From Myxococcus qinghaiensis (GTDB taxonomy: Bacteria; Myxococcota; Myxococcia; Myxococcales; Myxococcaceae), in NCBI RefSeq assembly GCF_024198215.1, contig NZ_JAKCFA010000004.1, forward strand, positions 186,001 through 250,000: a DNA stretch of 64,000 nt, given 5' to 3'. How positions within the stretch are numbered: position 1 is the stretch's first letter; each line of letters starts with the position of its first letter. Positions 8,884 through 19,419 of the stretch are shown here, in pieces. Under the pieces are notes generated by a model. That model did not search any database and was not told the origin of the DNA. It saw nothing but the letters and a program-made list of their open reading frames with translations. A program made the position numbers and the translations under genes.

Positions 8884-8982
8884 GCGGGCGTCTGGAGGGT
8901 TGTGCGTTGCGAGGAGGCCTGTTCGCGGTTGAATATCAGCCCGCCCGGCACGTCAGCGGCCGAGCACCCCGCCTCCGCGCTC

Positions 8983-10410
8983 ATGCTCCGACTCCTCCCG
9001 TCTCTGTTGCTGCTCGTCGTCCTCGGTAGTGCCTGCTCCACCCTGCGCGGTCGCGCGGACGAGCTGGCTCGCAACGGCCAGTTCGTCGAGGCCGCCGCCA
9101 TCTACGACGACCTGGTCACCAAGAACCCCTTCGAGAAGGACCTCGTCAACGAGCGCGACGGCCTGCGCGGCAAGGCGCTGGGACAGCTCCTGGGCAACGC
9201 CCGACGCTATCGGCTGGAGGGCATCGACGAGAAGGCGGAGGACGACCTCCTGCGCTTCCTGGACCGCCGCGCGCAGTGGAACTCCAAGCTGAACGGCGGC
9301 CTGGAGAGCTCGCTGCTGGAGGAGATGGAGGGCACGCACAAGCACCTGCGCCTCACCATCGGCGCGCCCGCGAAGCAGGGGAACGCGCTGACCGCCGAGG
9401 AGACGCTCGTGCGCAAGCGGCCGCTGCTCGCGCACAAGGAGATGGTCGTCATCCACCGCGAGATGGAGTCCGTGGTGCTCCAGAGCGGCAAGGAGGGCTG
9501 CCAGCGGTTGCGCGACGTGCCCTCGGAGGACGCGCCCCACTGGCGGGAGCTGGTGTCGCGCTACTGCCGTCACTGGCGCGAGTTCGCCCCCGAGCCGCCC
9601 CCGGCCCCCGAGCTCACCGCGTCACCGACGTGGACGGGCCACGTGCAAGGCCTGGACGCCGCGCGCATGGACCTCTTGCGCTCCCGACTCACACACGTCT
9701 TCGAGTCCTCGCCCTGGTTCTCTCCCGCCGCGCGCACCCGCCCGGAGCTGTCGCTGGCCGGCCGCTTCGCCACGCTCCGCGACAGCCGCTCCGTCGAGCT
9801 GACCGCCCCCTATTACGAGAAGGTCCCCTACACCGACCACGAGGAGCGCAAGGAGACGATTGAGGAGCCCTACGACACGGAGGAGGAGTACACGGACAAG
9901 GACGGCAAGAAGCAGACGCGCAAGGTGACCAAGGTGCGCACGTACACGCGCAACTTCACCGTCGAAGTGACGCGCTACAGGGATGTAGCTCGCACCTTCG
10001 AGTTCCACGCGCTGCGTCTGTCGGTGGAGCACCAGCTCACCTTGTCGTCCACGGGCGTACTGGATGTCCGGCGTGGGCCCATGTCGGCGGTGCTCCAGGA
10101 CCACCTCTCCGAGTCCGCCTACGAGCACGACGTCACCTTTGGCCCGGGCGACGTGTCCCCCCGCCGCGCGAACTTCACCTCGCCGGAGTCCTGGCTGGAG
10201 CAGCGGGTGGAACAGATGAGCGCGCGCTTCGCCCAGACACTCCAGGACCAATGGCGCGAGTCCTACTGCACCACGCCCGCACGCACATTGGATGAGGCCG
10301 CCCGCTGTGCGCGTGCCGGCCTCGCGCTCCCAACTCCTGCATACCAGGTTCTCTCAGAAGTCCTCGGTGACGACGCAGCGCGTGTACCGTCCCTGTTCGT
10401 GACGCGGTGA
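8983..10410 (+). CDS. Lipoprotein of unknown function with TPR-like N-terminus
   Basis: A 475-residue lipoprotein. The signal peptide ends in the lipobox LGSAC (Cys18). The ATG at 8983 places the signal directly at the N-terminus; the frame continues upstream without export features. Residues about 20-60 look like one helix-turn-helix of TPR type (DELARNGQFVEAAAIYDDLVTKNP). A central part is unusual: strongly charged and tyrosine-rich (YEKVPYTDHEER..., EEEYTDKDGKKQTRK), followed by beta-rich sequence. The family is not recognised. It is likely anchored in the outer membrane, facing the periplasm, judged only from the lipobox. Confidence 0.7.
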   Translation: MLRLLPSLLLLVVLGSACSTLRGRADELARNGQFVEAAAIYDDLVTKNPFEKDLVNERDGLRGKALGQLLGNARRYRLEGIDEKAEDDLLRFLDRRAQWNSKLNGGLESSLLEEMEGTHKHLRLTIGAPAKQGNALTAEETLVRKRPLLAHKEMVVIHREMESVVLQSGKEGCQRLRDVPSEDAPHWRELVSRYCRHWREFAPEPPPAPELTASPTWTGHVQGLDAARMDLLRSRLTHVFESSPWFSPAARTRPELSLAGRFATLRDSRSVELTAPYYEKVPYTDHEERKETIEEPYDTEEEYTDKDGKKQTRKVTKVRTYTRNFTVEVTRYRDVARTFEFHALRLSVEHQLTLSSTGVLDVRRGPMSAVLQDHLSESAYEHDVTFGPGDVSPRRANFTSPESWLEQRVEQMSARFAQTLQDQWRESYCTTPARTLDEAARCARAGLALPTPAYQVLSEVLGDDAARVPSLFVTR

Positions 10411-10436
10411 CGCGCTGCAAGAGAGGCTCGTCATGT

Positions 10437-10462
10437 ACTCAGCGGGTCAATCCCGACTGAGT
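10437..10462 (+). terminator. Hairpin after the lipoprotein gene
   Basis: Arms ACTCAG and CTGAGT enclose a GGG/CCC inner stem with a small bulge and a 5-base loop. It starts 27 bases past the stop at 10410. There is no T-run, so it is a candidate terminator only. Confidence 0.35.
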
Positions 10463-10573
10463 TGAGACCCGGTGGATTGTTCCCGCCTTCTGACGTGAAA
10501 TACCCGTGAGTGCGGGTCAGACTGGTTTGTCACTATTCGTACTCAGCAGCGGAAATTTCACACAGAGGACCGT

Positions 10574-11386
10574 ATGCATCCGAATGAAGGCCGAAGCCTC
10601 GCTCGTCGTAGGACGCTCGTGATGTGGATGGCTTCTTCCCTGGCGCTGGCCGCGTGCGGAGCCCCGGAGTTGGAGGAGGCCGCTTCCCCGCAGGACACCG
10701 TCGTGGTGCAGCAGGCCGGCGCCCTGGAGACGGAAGAGCTCGTCGCGGACCGCCGCATCATCGTCTACCTCACCGGCAGCCAGTCGCTGTACGCGGTGCA
10801 GGATGGCAAGGCGACGCTGGTGGCGAAGCGCAGTGGCGCGCCGTCGGTGTCTCCGGATGGCCGCGAGGTCGTCTACGCGAAGCTGCCGGACTCGTGGAAC
10901 GTGGGTGACGCGGTGACGCGCACCGAGCTGCACGTCTACAACGTGAAGAACGGCAAGGACGACAAGCTGACGTCGGGCCATGACGACCTGGACCCGTCGT
11001 GGACGCCGGACGGCAAGCGCATCCTGTTCCAGTCGAACAAGCGCTCGGGGCTGGCTTCGTTCTGGAGCGTGAAGCACAACGGCAAGGACCTGGACCAGGT
11101 CACCAACGCGAACTGCACCAAGGCCAATGACCCGGCCTTCGTCCCCACGCCCGCGAGCAGCACCGGCGTACAGTGGGCGCCGAATGACCGCCGCATCATC
11201 GTCTACTTCACGTCCCAGACGAGCGACAGCGAAGTCCGCGTGATGAGCTTCAACCAGGACCTGGGCGTCGCGTCCGCCTACAGCCTGGGCAAGGGCACCT
11301 CTCCGCGGTGGACCGAGCGTGGCACCGTGACCTTCACGCGCAAGGTGAACGGCCGCGACGTGCAGGTCGAAGTGAGCGTGCAGTAG
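10574..11386 (+). CDS. TolB-like beta-propeller lipoprotein
   Basis: A 270-residue lipoprotein with lipobox ALAAC (Cys28). The start follows GAGGA at normal spacing. The mature part contains repeated PD40/TolB-type blades: GAPSVSPDGREVVYAK, LDPSWTPDGKRILFQS, GVQWAPNDRRIIVYF and GTSPRWTERGTVTF. Such short propellers act as periplasmic or surface binding scaffolds. There is no enzymatic motif. It is too short for a full TolB, and no tol-pal genes are nearby, so it is a TolB-like protein and not TolB. Confidence 0.78.
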   Translation: MHPNEGRSLARRRTLVMWMASSLALAACGAPELEEAASPQDTVVVQQAGALETEELVADRRIIVYLTGSQSLYAVQDGKATLVAKRSGAPSVSPDGREVVYAKLPDSWNVGDAVTRTELHVYNVKNGKDDKLTSGHDDLDPSWTPDGKRILFQSNKRSGLASFWSVKHNGKDLDQVTNANCTKANDPAFVPTPASSTGVQWAPNDRRIIVYFTSQTSDSEVRVMSFNQDLGVASAYSLGKGTSPRWTERGTVTFTRKVNGRDVQVEVSVQ

Positions 11387-11428
11387 CGGTTCAAGGCGCG
11401 GCGCGAGCTGGGCGCGCCGTGAGCAGGG

Positions 11429-11450
11429 CTGACTCCAAGGTGGGAGTCAG
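11429..11450. terminator. Symmetric hairpin between convergent genes
   Basis: A perfect 8-bp stem, CTGACTCC/GGAGTCAG, with a 6-base loop. It sits between the stop at 11386 and the convergent stop at 11546, so it may terminate both. No T-run follows on either strand. Confidence 0.45.
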
Positions 11451-11545
11451 GCAGTGAGCCGGGAGCAGAGGTTGAATGGCCGCGCGCGGGGCGGAGGGGC
11501 AACGGAGGCCCTCGCTCGCCGCGGCAAACCTCACGCGGGGCTTCT

Positions 11546-12322
11546 TCAGCCCTCGTCCTCGGCGCCTCGGCGCAACCCCAGCATCTTGCGCAGCTCCCGA
11601 GCGGACTGGCGGCTGACCTCCACCGCGTGTCCCCGAGCCGTGCGTGCCAGGTAGCCCCCCGTCTCCAGTGGCTCCAGCCGCGCGACGTGACGCAGGTTGA
11701 GCAGCGCCCTGCGGTGCACGCGGTGGAACAGCTCCTCGGGCAGCTTCTCCGCCAGCTCGTTGAGGGTGAAGTCGGTGAGGAACTCGCCCTGCGTGGTGAA
11801 CACCGTCACCAGCTCGTCGTCGAGCGACGCGTGGGAAATCGTCTCCGGGTCCACCAGGACGATGCCCTGGCGCGTGGGGATGGGCAGCCGGGGCAGCGCG
11901 CGCGGCGCCGTGGCCTTCTCCGCGGACGGCGTCATTTCACGCGGGCGGGCGTCGGCCTCCAGTCGCGCGCGGGTGCGCTCCAAGGCCTTCTGCAGGCGCG
12001 CGGGCTCCACGGGCTTGAGCACGTAGTCCACGGCGCCGTGCTCGAAGGCCTCCACGGCGTGCTCGGCGTGCGCGGTGCACAGCACCACGCGCGGGCGTCC
12101 TTCGGGCAGGAGGGCCAGCGCGTCCAGTCCACTGAGGCCCGGCATGTGGATGTCCAGCAGCACCACGTCCACGCCGCCCGCGCGCACCGCGGCGAGCACG
12201 GCCTCTCCATCCGCGGCCTCGCCGCACACCTCCACGTCGGGCAGGGCGCCCAACAGGCGCGACAGCCGCTTGCGGGCGAGCAGCTCGTCATCCGCGATGA
12301 GGACTCGCAGGGGTGGGCTCAC
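11546..12322 (-). CDS. LytTR-family response regulator
   Basis: A 258-residue regulator. The receiver domain covers residues 5-120, with the acidic pair (ADDE), phospho-acceptor D57 in VVLLDIHMPG, and the Lys of LKPVEP. After an Ala/Pro linker comes a LytTR DNA-binding domain (about 150-250) with the family's TQGEFLTDFTLNELAEKLPEE and FHRVHRRALLNLRHV. Its start overlaps the stop of the sensor kinase gene by 4 bases, so the two are translationally coupled. LytTR regulators often control surface polymers, exoproducts or competence; the target here is not visible. Confidence 0.92.
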   Translation of the reverse strand: MSPPLRVLIADDELLARKRLSRLLGALPDVEVCGEAADGEAVLAAVRAGGVDVVLLDIHMPGLSGLDALALLPEGRPRVVLCTAHAEHAVEAFEHGAVDYVLKPVEPARLQKALERTRARLEADARPREMTPSAEKATAPRALPRLPIPTRQGIVLVDPETISHASLDDELVTVFTTQGEFLTDFTLNELAEKLPEELFHRVHRRALLNLRHVARLEPLETGGYLARTARGHAVEVSRQSARELRKMLGLRRGAEDEG

Positions 12323-13374
12323 GTGACGACTCCATGCAAGGGGCCCGAGCGGGGCAGGGTGACGGTGACGCGGGTGCGGCCCTGGTCGCTGCTCAACGCC
12401 AGGTGCGCCCGGTCGCCGTAGGCGAGGGCCAGGCGGCGCTCCACGGTGGGCAGGCCCGCGCTGCCTTCGCGAGGGCCCTTGGAGGCGCCGGGGTTCTCAA
12501 TCGCCACCTCCACGTCCTGCTCGCGCACGCGGACGCCCAGCGAGAGCAGGCCCCGGTGGCCCGCGGCCGGGCCGTGCTTCACCGCGTTCTCCGCCAGGGG
12601 CAGCAGCACGAGCGGCGGCACCTGCACGTTCTCCGCGCCGGTGGACACGTCCAGCGTGAGCTGGAACAGGTCCGGGTCCCTCAAGAGGTGCAGGTCGAAG
12701 AGGGTGCGCATCAGCGCCAGCTCCTCCGACAGGGGCCAGGTCGCCTTGCGCACGCCGGCGAGCACCGAGCGCAGCATGGTGGACAGCCGCAGCACCGCGG
12801 CCTCGGCCACGGCGCCGTCCTCGCGGCACCACTCGGCGATGGCGTTGAGTGTGTTGAAGAGGAAGTGCGGGTCCAGGTGGCTGCGCAGCGCGAGCAGCTG
12901 CGCCTGCTCCGCCTCCAGCGCGAAGCGGGCCGCGCGGGCGCGCTCCTTGGCCAGCGACTCCTCGAAGCCGATGTCCCGCCCCAGCCCCCAGCCGCCCACC
13001 AGGAACAGGGCGTTGCAAACGATGAGGTTGGTGGGCTGCGTCAGGAAGGTGGTCCCCATGCCCAGGAGCTTCGGCAGCACGAAGCCGGAGGTGAGCACCA
13101 CGCCGCTGCCCACGGTGCCGTACATCAGCACGCGCACGCCGCCGTGGCTCAAGTCCAGGCCGCCCGGGAAGAGGACGCGGTAGGAGACGGGGGCCACGCC
13201 CACGAAGAGCAGGCACATCAGCACGCCCAGGTGGGGCGCGAGCGGCTCGTGGCTGAAGCGCGTCTGCGCGGCGACCAGGGGCGCGGACACCAGGAGGATG
13301 GGCACGAGCCTGCGGGGCTCCGCGAGGGCCCGCAGCGTGGCGCGGACGATGGACCCTTCAGGCTTCTCCGACAT
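12319..13374 (-). CDS. LytS-type membrane histidine kinase
   Basis: A 351-residue sensor kinase. Four or so membrane segments lie within residues 22-130. A His-kinase domain of the LytS/YehU type follows (LRSHLDPHFLFNTLNAI, phospho-acceptor His170), then a HATPase domain with N-box PLAENAVKHG and a glycine-rich end (GSAGLPTVERRL). The ATG at 13374 gives a normal N-terminus; the open frame upstream is low-complexity serine and comes from the antisense of the small peptide gene. It lies in one operon with the LytTR regulator (4-base overlap) and, probably, with the small membrane peptide gene 31 bases upstream. No extracytoplasmic ligand domain is evident, so the signal is likely sensed in the membrane. 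Confidence 0.9.
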   Translation of the reverse strand: MSEKPEGSIVRATLRALAEPRRLVPILLVSAPLVAAQTRFSHEPLAPHLGVLMCLLFVGVAPVSYRVLFPGGLDLSHGGVRVLMYGTVGSGVVLTSGFVLPKLLGMGTTFLTQPTNLIVCNALFLVGGWGLGRDIGFEESLAKERARAARFALEAEQAQLLALRSHLDPHFLFNTLNAIAEWCREDGAVAEAAVLRLSTMLRSVLAGVRKATWPLSEELALMRTLFDLHLLRDPDLFQLTLDVSTGAENVQVPPLVLLPLAENAVKHGPAAGHRGLLSLGVRVREQDVEVAIENPGASKGPREGSAGLPTVERRLALAYGDRAHLALSSDQGRTRVTVTLPRSGPLHGVVT

Positions 13375-13405
13375 GCTCCAGCGGGAGCCTACACCCTTGG
13401 ACTTC

Positions 13406-13528
13406 TCACTGCGCGGGCTGCTCGTCCACCTCCAGCTCGAAGGCATCGACGAGGATGCTGCCGGCGAGGACGACGGGGAAGAGGAGGATGGCCGCGAGGA
13501 CGAGGAGGGGCGTGGGCAGGGTGAGCAT
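13406..13528 (-). CDS. 40-residue single-pass membrane peptide upstream of the kinase
   Basis: A short gene on the minus strand. The translation begins MLTLPTPLLVLAAILLF and continues PVVLAGSILVDAFELEVDEQPAQ. It has one membrane helix (about residues 4-28) and an acidic tail. The ATG at 13528 has GGAG 7 bases upstream. Its stop is 31 bases before the kinase start, on the same strand, which suggests one transcript. Small hydrophobic peptides of this kind can modulate a nearby sensor kinase, but no family is recognised and this is inference. Confidence 0.55.
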   Translation of the reverse strand: MLTLPTPLLVLAAILLFPVVLAGSILVDAFELEVDEQPAQ

Positions 13529-13546
13529 TGCGGGCTCCGGAGTCTT

Positions 13547-13561
13547 GGCAGCATGCCTGCC
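13547..13561. promoter_or_regulatory. Palindrome upstream of the small peptide/kinase operon
   Basis: GGCAGCATGCCTGCC has inverted arms GGCAG/CTGCC around CATGC. It lies 19 bases upstream of the start of the 40-residue peptide gene, where an operator could sit. There is no second site to compare with. Confidence 0.25.
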
Positions 13562-13636
13562 CAGTCTGACGTAGCCCTTGCTCCGCGCTGTCCGCTCCTC
13601 CCTGGACGGTCGTTTCCCGGCCTCGAGCAGTCGCCC

Positions 13637-15806
<2,170 letters not shown>

Positions 15807-15823
15807 CGGCACGCGGAATCGAG

Positions 15824-16408
15824 TCACGGATACAGCATCTGTGCCTGCCAGCCATCCGGCCCGCGCAGGTACAGGTGTCGGTCGTGCAGGCGGCTGGTGC
15901 GCGAGTGCCAGAACTCGATGCGGTCCGGCACTACGCGGAAGCCGGACCAGTGCGGAGGCCGGGGCACGTCGCCCCCGGCGTACTGCTTCTCCACCGCCTC
16001 CACGCGCGTCTCCAGCTCGTCGCGCGAGCCCAGGCGCTGGCTCTGGAGGCTGGCCCACGCGCCCACCTGGCTGCCGCGCGCGCGGCGCTTGAAGTACCCG
16101 TCCGCCTCCTCGTTGGAGACGACCTCCACGCGGCCCTCCACGCGGACCTGCTCCTCCAAGGGCGGCCAGTAGAAGCACAGCGCGGCGAAGGGGTGGGCGA
16201 GCAGCTCGTGGCCCTTGCGGCTCTCGTGGTTGGTGAAGAACACGAAGCCGCGCTCATCGAAGTCCTTGAGCAGCACGACGCGCGCGCTGGGGCGGCCGTC
16301 GGGGCCCACGCTGGCCACCACCACCGCGTTGGGGTCCACCGGGATGGCCTTCTTGGCTCGCTCGAAGACGTCCGAGAATCGCTGGATGGGGTCGGGAGGT
16401 ATCAGCAC
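15824..16408 (-). CDS. pdxH: Pyridoxamine 5'-phosphate oxidase
   Basis: A 194-residue flavoenzyme making pyridoxal phosphate from pyridoxine or pyridoxamine phosphate. Family signatures are ARVVLLKDFDERGFVFFTNHESRKG (FMN binding), ALCFYWPPLEEQVRVEGRVE, and the C-terminal signature FWHSRTSRLHDR. The N-terminus is slightly shorter than in E. coli, as in many relatives. It converges on csgA with 17 bases between stops and is divergent from glgA (77 bases between starts). Confidence 0.95.
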   Translation of the reverse strand: MLIPPDPIQRFSDVFERAKKAIPVDPNAVVVASVGPDGRPSARVVLLKDFDERGFVFFTNHESRKGHELLAHPFAALCFYWPPLEEQVRVEGRVEVVSNEEADGYFKRRARGSQVGAWASLQSQRLGSRDELETRVEAVEKQYAGGDVPRPPHWSGFRVVPDRIEFWHSRTSRLHDRHLYLRGPDGWQAQMLYP

Positions 16409-16485
16409 GGGCGCAACATACGGGACGGGAAAAGGGCGCGCACGTTCGCGGTTGACTCATCCCGTGCAACCGTCATGGTTGTCAC

Positions 16486-17919
16486 ATGAAGATTCTCTTC
16501 ATCTCCTCGGAGGTGGCGCCGTTCTCCAAGACGGGAGGCCTGGGGGACGTGGCGGGGGCGCTGCCCGTCGCGCTCGCCGCGCTGGGCCATGACGTCAAGG
16601 TCGTCACCCCGCGCTACCGCGACCTGCGGGACGCCGGGAGGCTGTCGCCCACGGGGCAGTCGCTCCAGCTGCGCTTCCCCTTCGGAGAGCAGGGCGGCCC
16701 CATCCTCTCCGCGCGGGTGTCGGAGCGGCTGGAGGTCCTCTTCCTGGAGAACGAGCACTTCTTCGGCAACCGCCACGGCCTGTACGGCGACGCGTCCGGC
16801 GAGTTCGGCGACAACCCCCGGCGCTTCGCCTATCTGTCCGTGGGCGCGCTCCAGGCCGCCCAGCGGTTGGGTTTCGCGCCGGACATCATCCACGCGAACG
16901 ACTGGCAGACGGGGCTCGTCCCGGTGGCGCTGCGCCGCGGCTTCCAGGCCACCCTGCTGGGCCGGGCCAAGAGCGTGTTCACCATCCACAACCTCGCGTA
17001 CCAGGGCCAGTTCCCCAAGGACACGATGGCGGACCTCGGCCTGCCTTGGGACTTGTTCACCTCCGAGGGGGGCCTGGAGTTCTACGACACCGTCAACCTG
17101 CTCAAGGGGGGCCTGGTCTTCGCCGACGCGCTCACCACGGTGTCGCCCACGTACGCGCGTGAAATCCAGACGCCCGAGCAGGGCTACGGCCTGGACGGCC
17201 TCCTGCGCCGCCGCGCCCACCGGCTGCATGGCATCCTCAACGGCGTGGACACCCACGAGTGGAACCCGGCCACGGACCCCTTCCTCCCCGCGCGCTTCAA
17301 TCCCCGGGAGATGGAGGGCAAGGCGGTGTGCAAGCGCGAGTTGCTCCAGCGCTTCGGGCTGCCGGAGGGCGACGCGCCGGTGTTCGCCATCGTCAGCCGG
17401 CTGGCGTGGCAGAAGGGCATGGACCTCCTTTTGGAGGCGCTGCCCTCCGCGCTCCAGGCGGACATCCGCTTCGTGGGCGTGGGCAGCGGCGAGGGCCCGC
17501 TGGAGGAGGGGATGCGCGCGTTGCAGGCCCGTTACCCGGGACAGGTGTCCGTGCACCTGGGCTTCGACCCGGCGCTGTCACATCTGGTGGAGGCGGGGGC
17601 GGACTTCTTCCTCATGCCCAGCCGGTATGAGCCGTGCGGCCTGAATCAGATGTACTCCCTGCGCTACGGGACGGTGCCCATCGTCCGGGCCACGGGCGGG
17701 CTGGTGGATACGGTGGAGGGCGGGCTGGACGGCAACGGAATCCTCTTCGAGGCCTTCCACCGGGCCGCCCTCCTGGCCGCCTTCCGCCGGGCCCTCTCCC
17801 TCTACGCGGACCCGCCTCGACTCGCGGATTTCCGGCGCCGGGGCATGGAGAAGGACTTTTCCTGGGATGCCTCCGCCACCCGGTACGAGAGCCTGTATTC
17901 AGGTCTCGTCGCTGAATAA
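16486..17919 (+). CDS. glgA: Glycogen synthase (ADP-glucose type)
   Basis: A 477-residue GT5 glycosyltransferase that extends alpha-1,4-glucan from ADP-glucose. Seen are the N-terminal KTGGLGDV (residues 15-22, nucleotide-sugar site), HANDWQTGLVP, the second Rossmann half starting at FAIVSRLAWQKGMDLL, and the catalytic LMPSRYEPCGLNQMYSLRYGTVPI. Full length for the family. The downstream Ser/Thr kinase gene begins 35 bases after its stop, so the two may be cotranscribed. Confidence 0.95.
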   Translation: MKILFISSEVAPFSKTGGLGDVAGALPVALAALGHDVKVVTPRYRDLRDAGRLSPTGQSLQLRFPFGEQGGPILSARVSERLEVLFLENEHFFGNRHGLYGDASGEFGDNPRRFAYLSVGALQAAQRLGFAPDIIHANDWQTGLVPVALRRGFQATLLGRAKSVFTIHNLAYQGQFPKDTMADLGLPWDLFTSEGGLEFYDTVNLLKGGLVFADALTTVSPTYAREIQTPEQGYGLDGLLRRRAHRLHGILNGVDTHEWNPATDPFLPARFNPREMEGKAVCKRELLQRFGLPEGDAPVFAIVSRLAWQKGMDLLLEALPSALQADIRFVGVGSGEGPLEEGMRALQARYPGQVSVHLGFDPALSHLVEAGADFFLMPSRYEPCGLNQMYSLRYGTVPIVRATGGLVDTVEGGLDGNGILFEAFHRAALLAAFRRALSLYADPPRLADFRRRGMEKDFSWDASATRYESLYSGLVAE

Positions 17920-17954
17920 TGGGTGCGGATAGAAAATCGCAGTAGGCTTGTGCC

Positions 17955-18872
17955 GTGGCGGAAGCTCCGGACCTGGGTGGTTATGAGGTAGTCGGCCGGT
18001 TGGCTGTCGGCGGCATGGCGGAGGTGTACCAGGCGAGAGCCCGGTCCACGACGCAGCGGTCGCCCGGCGAGCCAGACGAAGTCGTCATCAAACGACTGCA
18101 TCCGTCGTTTCGCAGCGACACGGCCTATGTGAAGGCCTTCGTCGACGAGGCGAAGCTGACGGTGCGCTTGAGACATGCGCACATCGTCAGGACGTTCCGC
18201 CTGTTCAAGGCGGGGCCGGACTACCTGATGGTGCAGGAGCTCGTGAGTGGCCGGACGCTCGGCTACATGCAGGAGCTGTTGCTCAAGGCCGGCGCGGCGA
18301 TGCCGCCCGAGTCCGCCTGCTACATCGCCTGGTGCATGCTCAAGGCGCTCGACTACATCCACCGGGCGAAGGTGGGGGAGAACGGCGCCACCATCGTCCA
18401 CCGCGATGTGAATCCGGCCAACGTGCTGCTGGGCATCAACGGCGACGTGAAGGTGACGGACTTCGGCGTGGCGGAAGTCGAAGGGATGATGCGCGGGGAC
18501 GCGGGGGCGCTGCGCGGCACGCTGCCGTACATGAGCCCCGAGCAGGTGCTGGGGCAGGCGGTGGATGCGCGCACGGACCTGTACGCGGTGGGCGTCATCC
18601 TGTGGGAGCTGTTCGCCAGCAGGCGGCTGCACACCGGGGACAACGAGTCGGACCTGATGCACCGGGTGCGCGACGGGCGGGTGCCGCTCTTGTCGTCGGT
18701 GACGTCGGACCTGCCGGACTACGCGGTGCAGGTGGTGCGCAAGGCGCTGTTCGCGGACCGGGTGCGGCGCTTCCAGACGGCGGCGGAGTTCATCAAGGCG
18801 CTGGAGGCGCTGTCCCGTCGCGCGGGCTGGCCCCTCACGGTGGAGGCGCTCCAGCCCCTGCTGGGCGGCTGA
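17955..18872 (+). CDS. Hanks-type Ser/Thr protein kinase, catalytic domain only
   Basis: A 305-residue cytosolic kinase starting at GTG 17955. Motifs in order: glycine loop [12 protein letters not shown], catalytic Lys in [18 protein letters not shown] catalytic loop (Asn where Lys is usual, a variant common in myxobacteria), DFG in VTDFGVAE, and [22 protein letters not shown]. Unlike most myxobacterial kinases it has no transmembrane or sensor extension. It overlaps the next gene by one base (TGATG). The position after glgA suggests, but does not prove, a link to glycogen metabolism. Confidence 0.9.
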   Translation: MAEAPDLGGYEVVGRLAVGGMAEVYQARARSTTQRSPGEPDEVVIKRLHPSFRSDTAYVKAFVDEAKLTVRLRHAHIVRTFRLFKAGPDYLMVQELVSGRTLGYMQELLLKAGAAMPPESACYIAWCMLKALDYIHRAKVGENGATIVHRDVNPANVLLGINGDVKVTDFGVAEVEGMMRGDAGALRGTLPYMSPEQVLGQAVDARTDLYAVGVILWELFASRRLHTGDNESDLMHRVRDGRVPLLSSVTSDLPDYAVQVVRKALFADRVRRFQTAAEFIKALEALSRRAGWPLTVEALQPLLGG

Positions 18873-19360
18873 TGCGCGCGCGTCGCGAGCTGTTGGCGGT
18901 GCTGATGGGGGCCGCCCTCGTGGGCTCCGGGTGCCTGGGCGCGGTGCCCTTCCAGCCGCGCGCGTATGACGACGCGGTGCGGGTCGAGTCGCTGAGCGTG
19001 GACTTCCATGCGGACGGCTCGGGCGTGCTCGACGTGGGCCTTGAGATACGCAACCCCTCGTCGGACGCGGCCACGCTCACGTCGGTGGACTTCGAGCTGT
19101 GGGTGGAGGGACGGCGCGTCGCCGCCGGGCAGCAGCACGTGGACGCGGCGCTGCCTCCGGATGGGAGCGCTCCGCTGCGCGTGCTCTTCCCGCTGGCCGC
19201 CGAGCGCGTCACCGCCGTCACCGGAGAGGCGGCGGTGCCGGTGCGCGTGCGCGGTGGCGTGGTGCTGCGCTTCGGGCGCACGGAGCGGCGCGCGCCCTTC
19301 CGGGTGCAGGGCTCACAGAAGCTGACGCACGTGCCGCCGCTCGACGGCCCGGTCGACTGA
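18872..19360 (+). CDS. LEA14-like lipoprotein
   Basis: A 162-residue lipoprotein with lipobox GSGC (Cys20). The mature part is a single beta-sandwich of the LEA14/WHy type (VDFHADGSGVLDVGLEIRNPSSDAATLTSVDFELWVEG...). This fold is common in myxobacterial secreted proteins and has no known enzymatic role. The start overlaps the kinase stop, so the genes are coupled. A second LEA14-like lipoprotein is at 26184-27026. Confidence 0.75.
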   Translation: MRARRELLAVLMGAALVGSGCLGAVPFQPRAYDDAVRVESLSVDFHADGSGVLDVGLEIRNPSSDAATLTSVDFELWVEGRRVAAGQQHVDAALPPDGSAPLRVLFPLAAERVTAVTGEAAVPVRVRGGVVLRFGRTERRAPFRVQGSQKLTHVPPLDGPVD

Positions 19361-19367
19361 AGTGCAG

Positions 19368-19405
19368 GTGCCCGCGCCGCTCCTGGCGGCGAGGCAACCG
19401 GGCAC
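19368..19405. terminator. Two-tier hairpin between convergent genes
   Basis: Outer arms GTGCCCG/CGGGCAC enclose a second stem, GCCGC/GCGGC, around TCCTG. It fills the gap between stops at 19360 and 19420 and may terminate both. There is no T-run. Confidence 0.45.
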
Positions 19406-19419
19406 GCGGGCCGTACCGC

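Noticed and set aside
10574..11386. tolB
   Set aside because: The protein is a lipoprotein of 270 residues, lacks the TolB N-terminal domain, and has no tol-pal neighbours.
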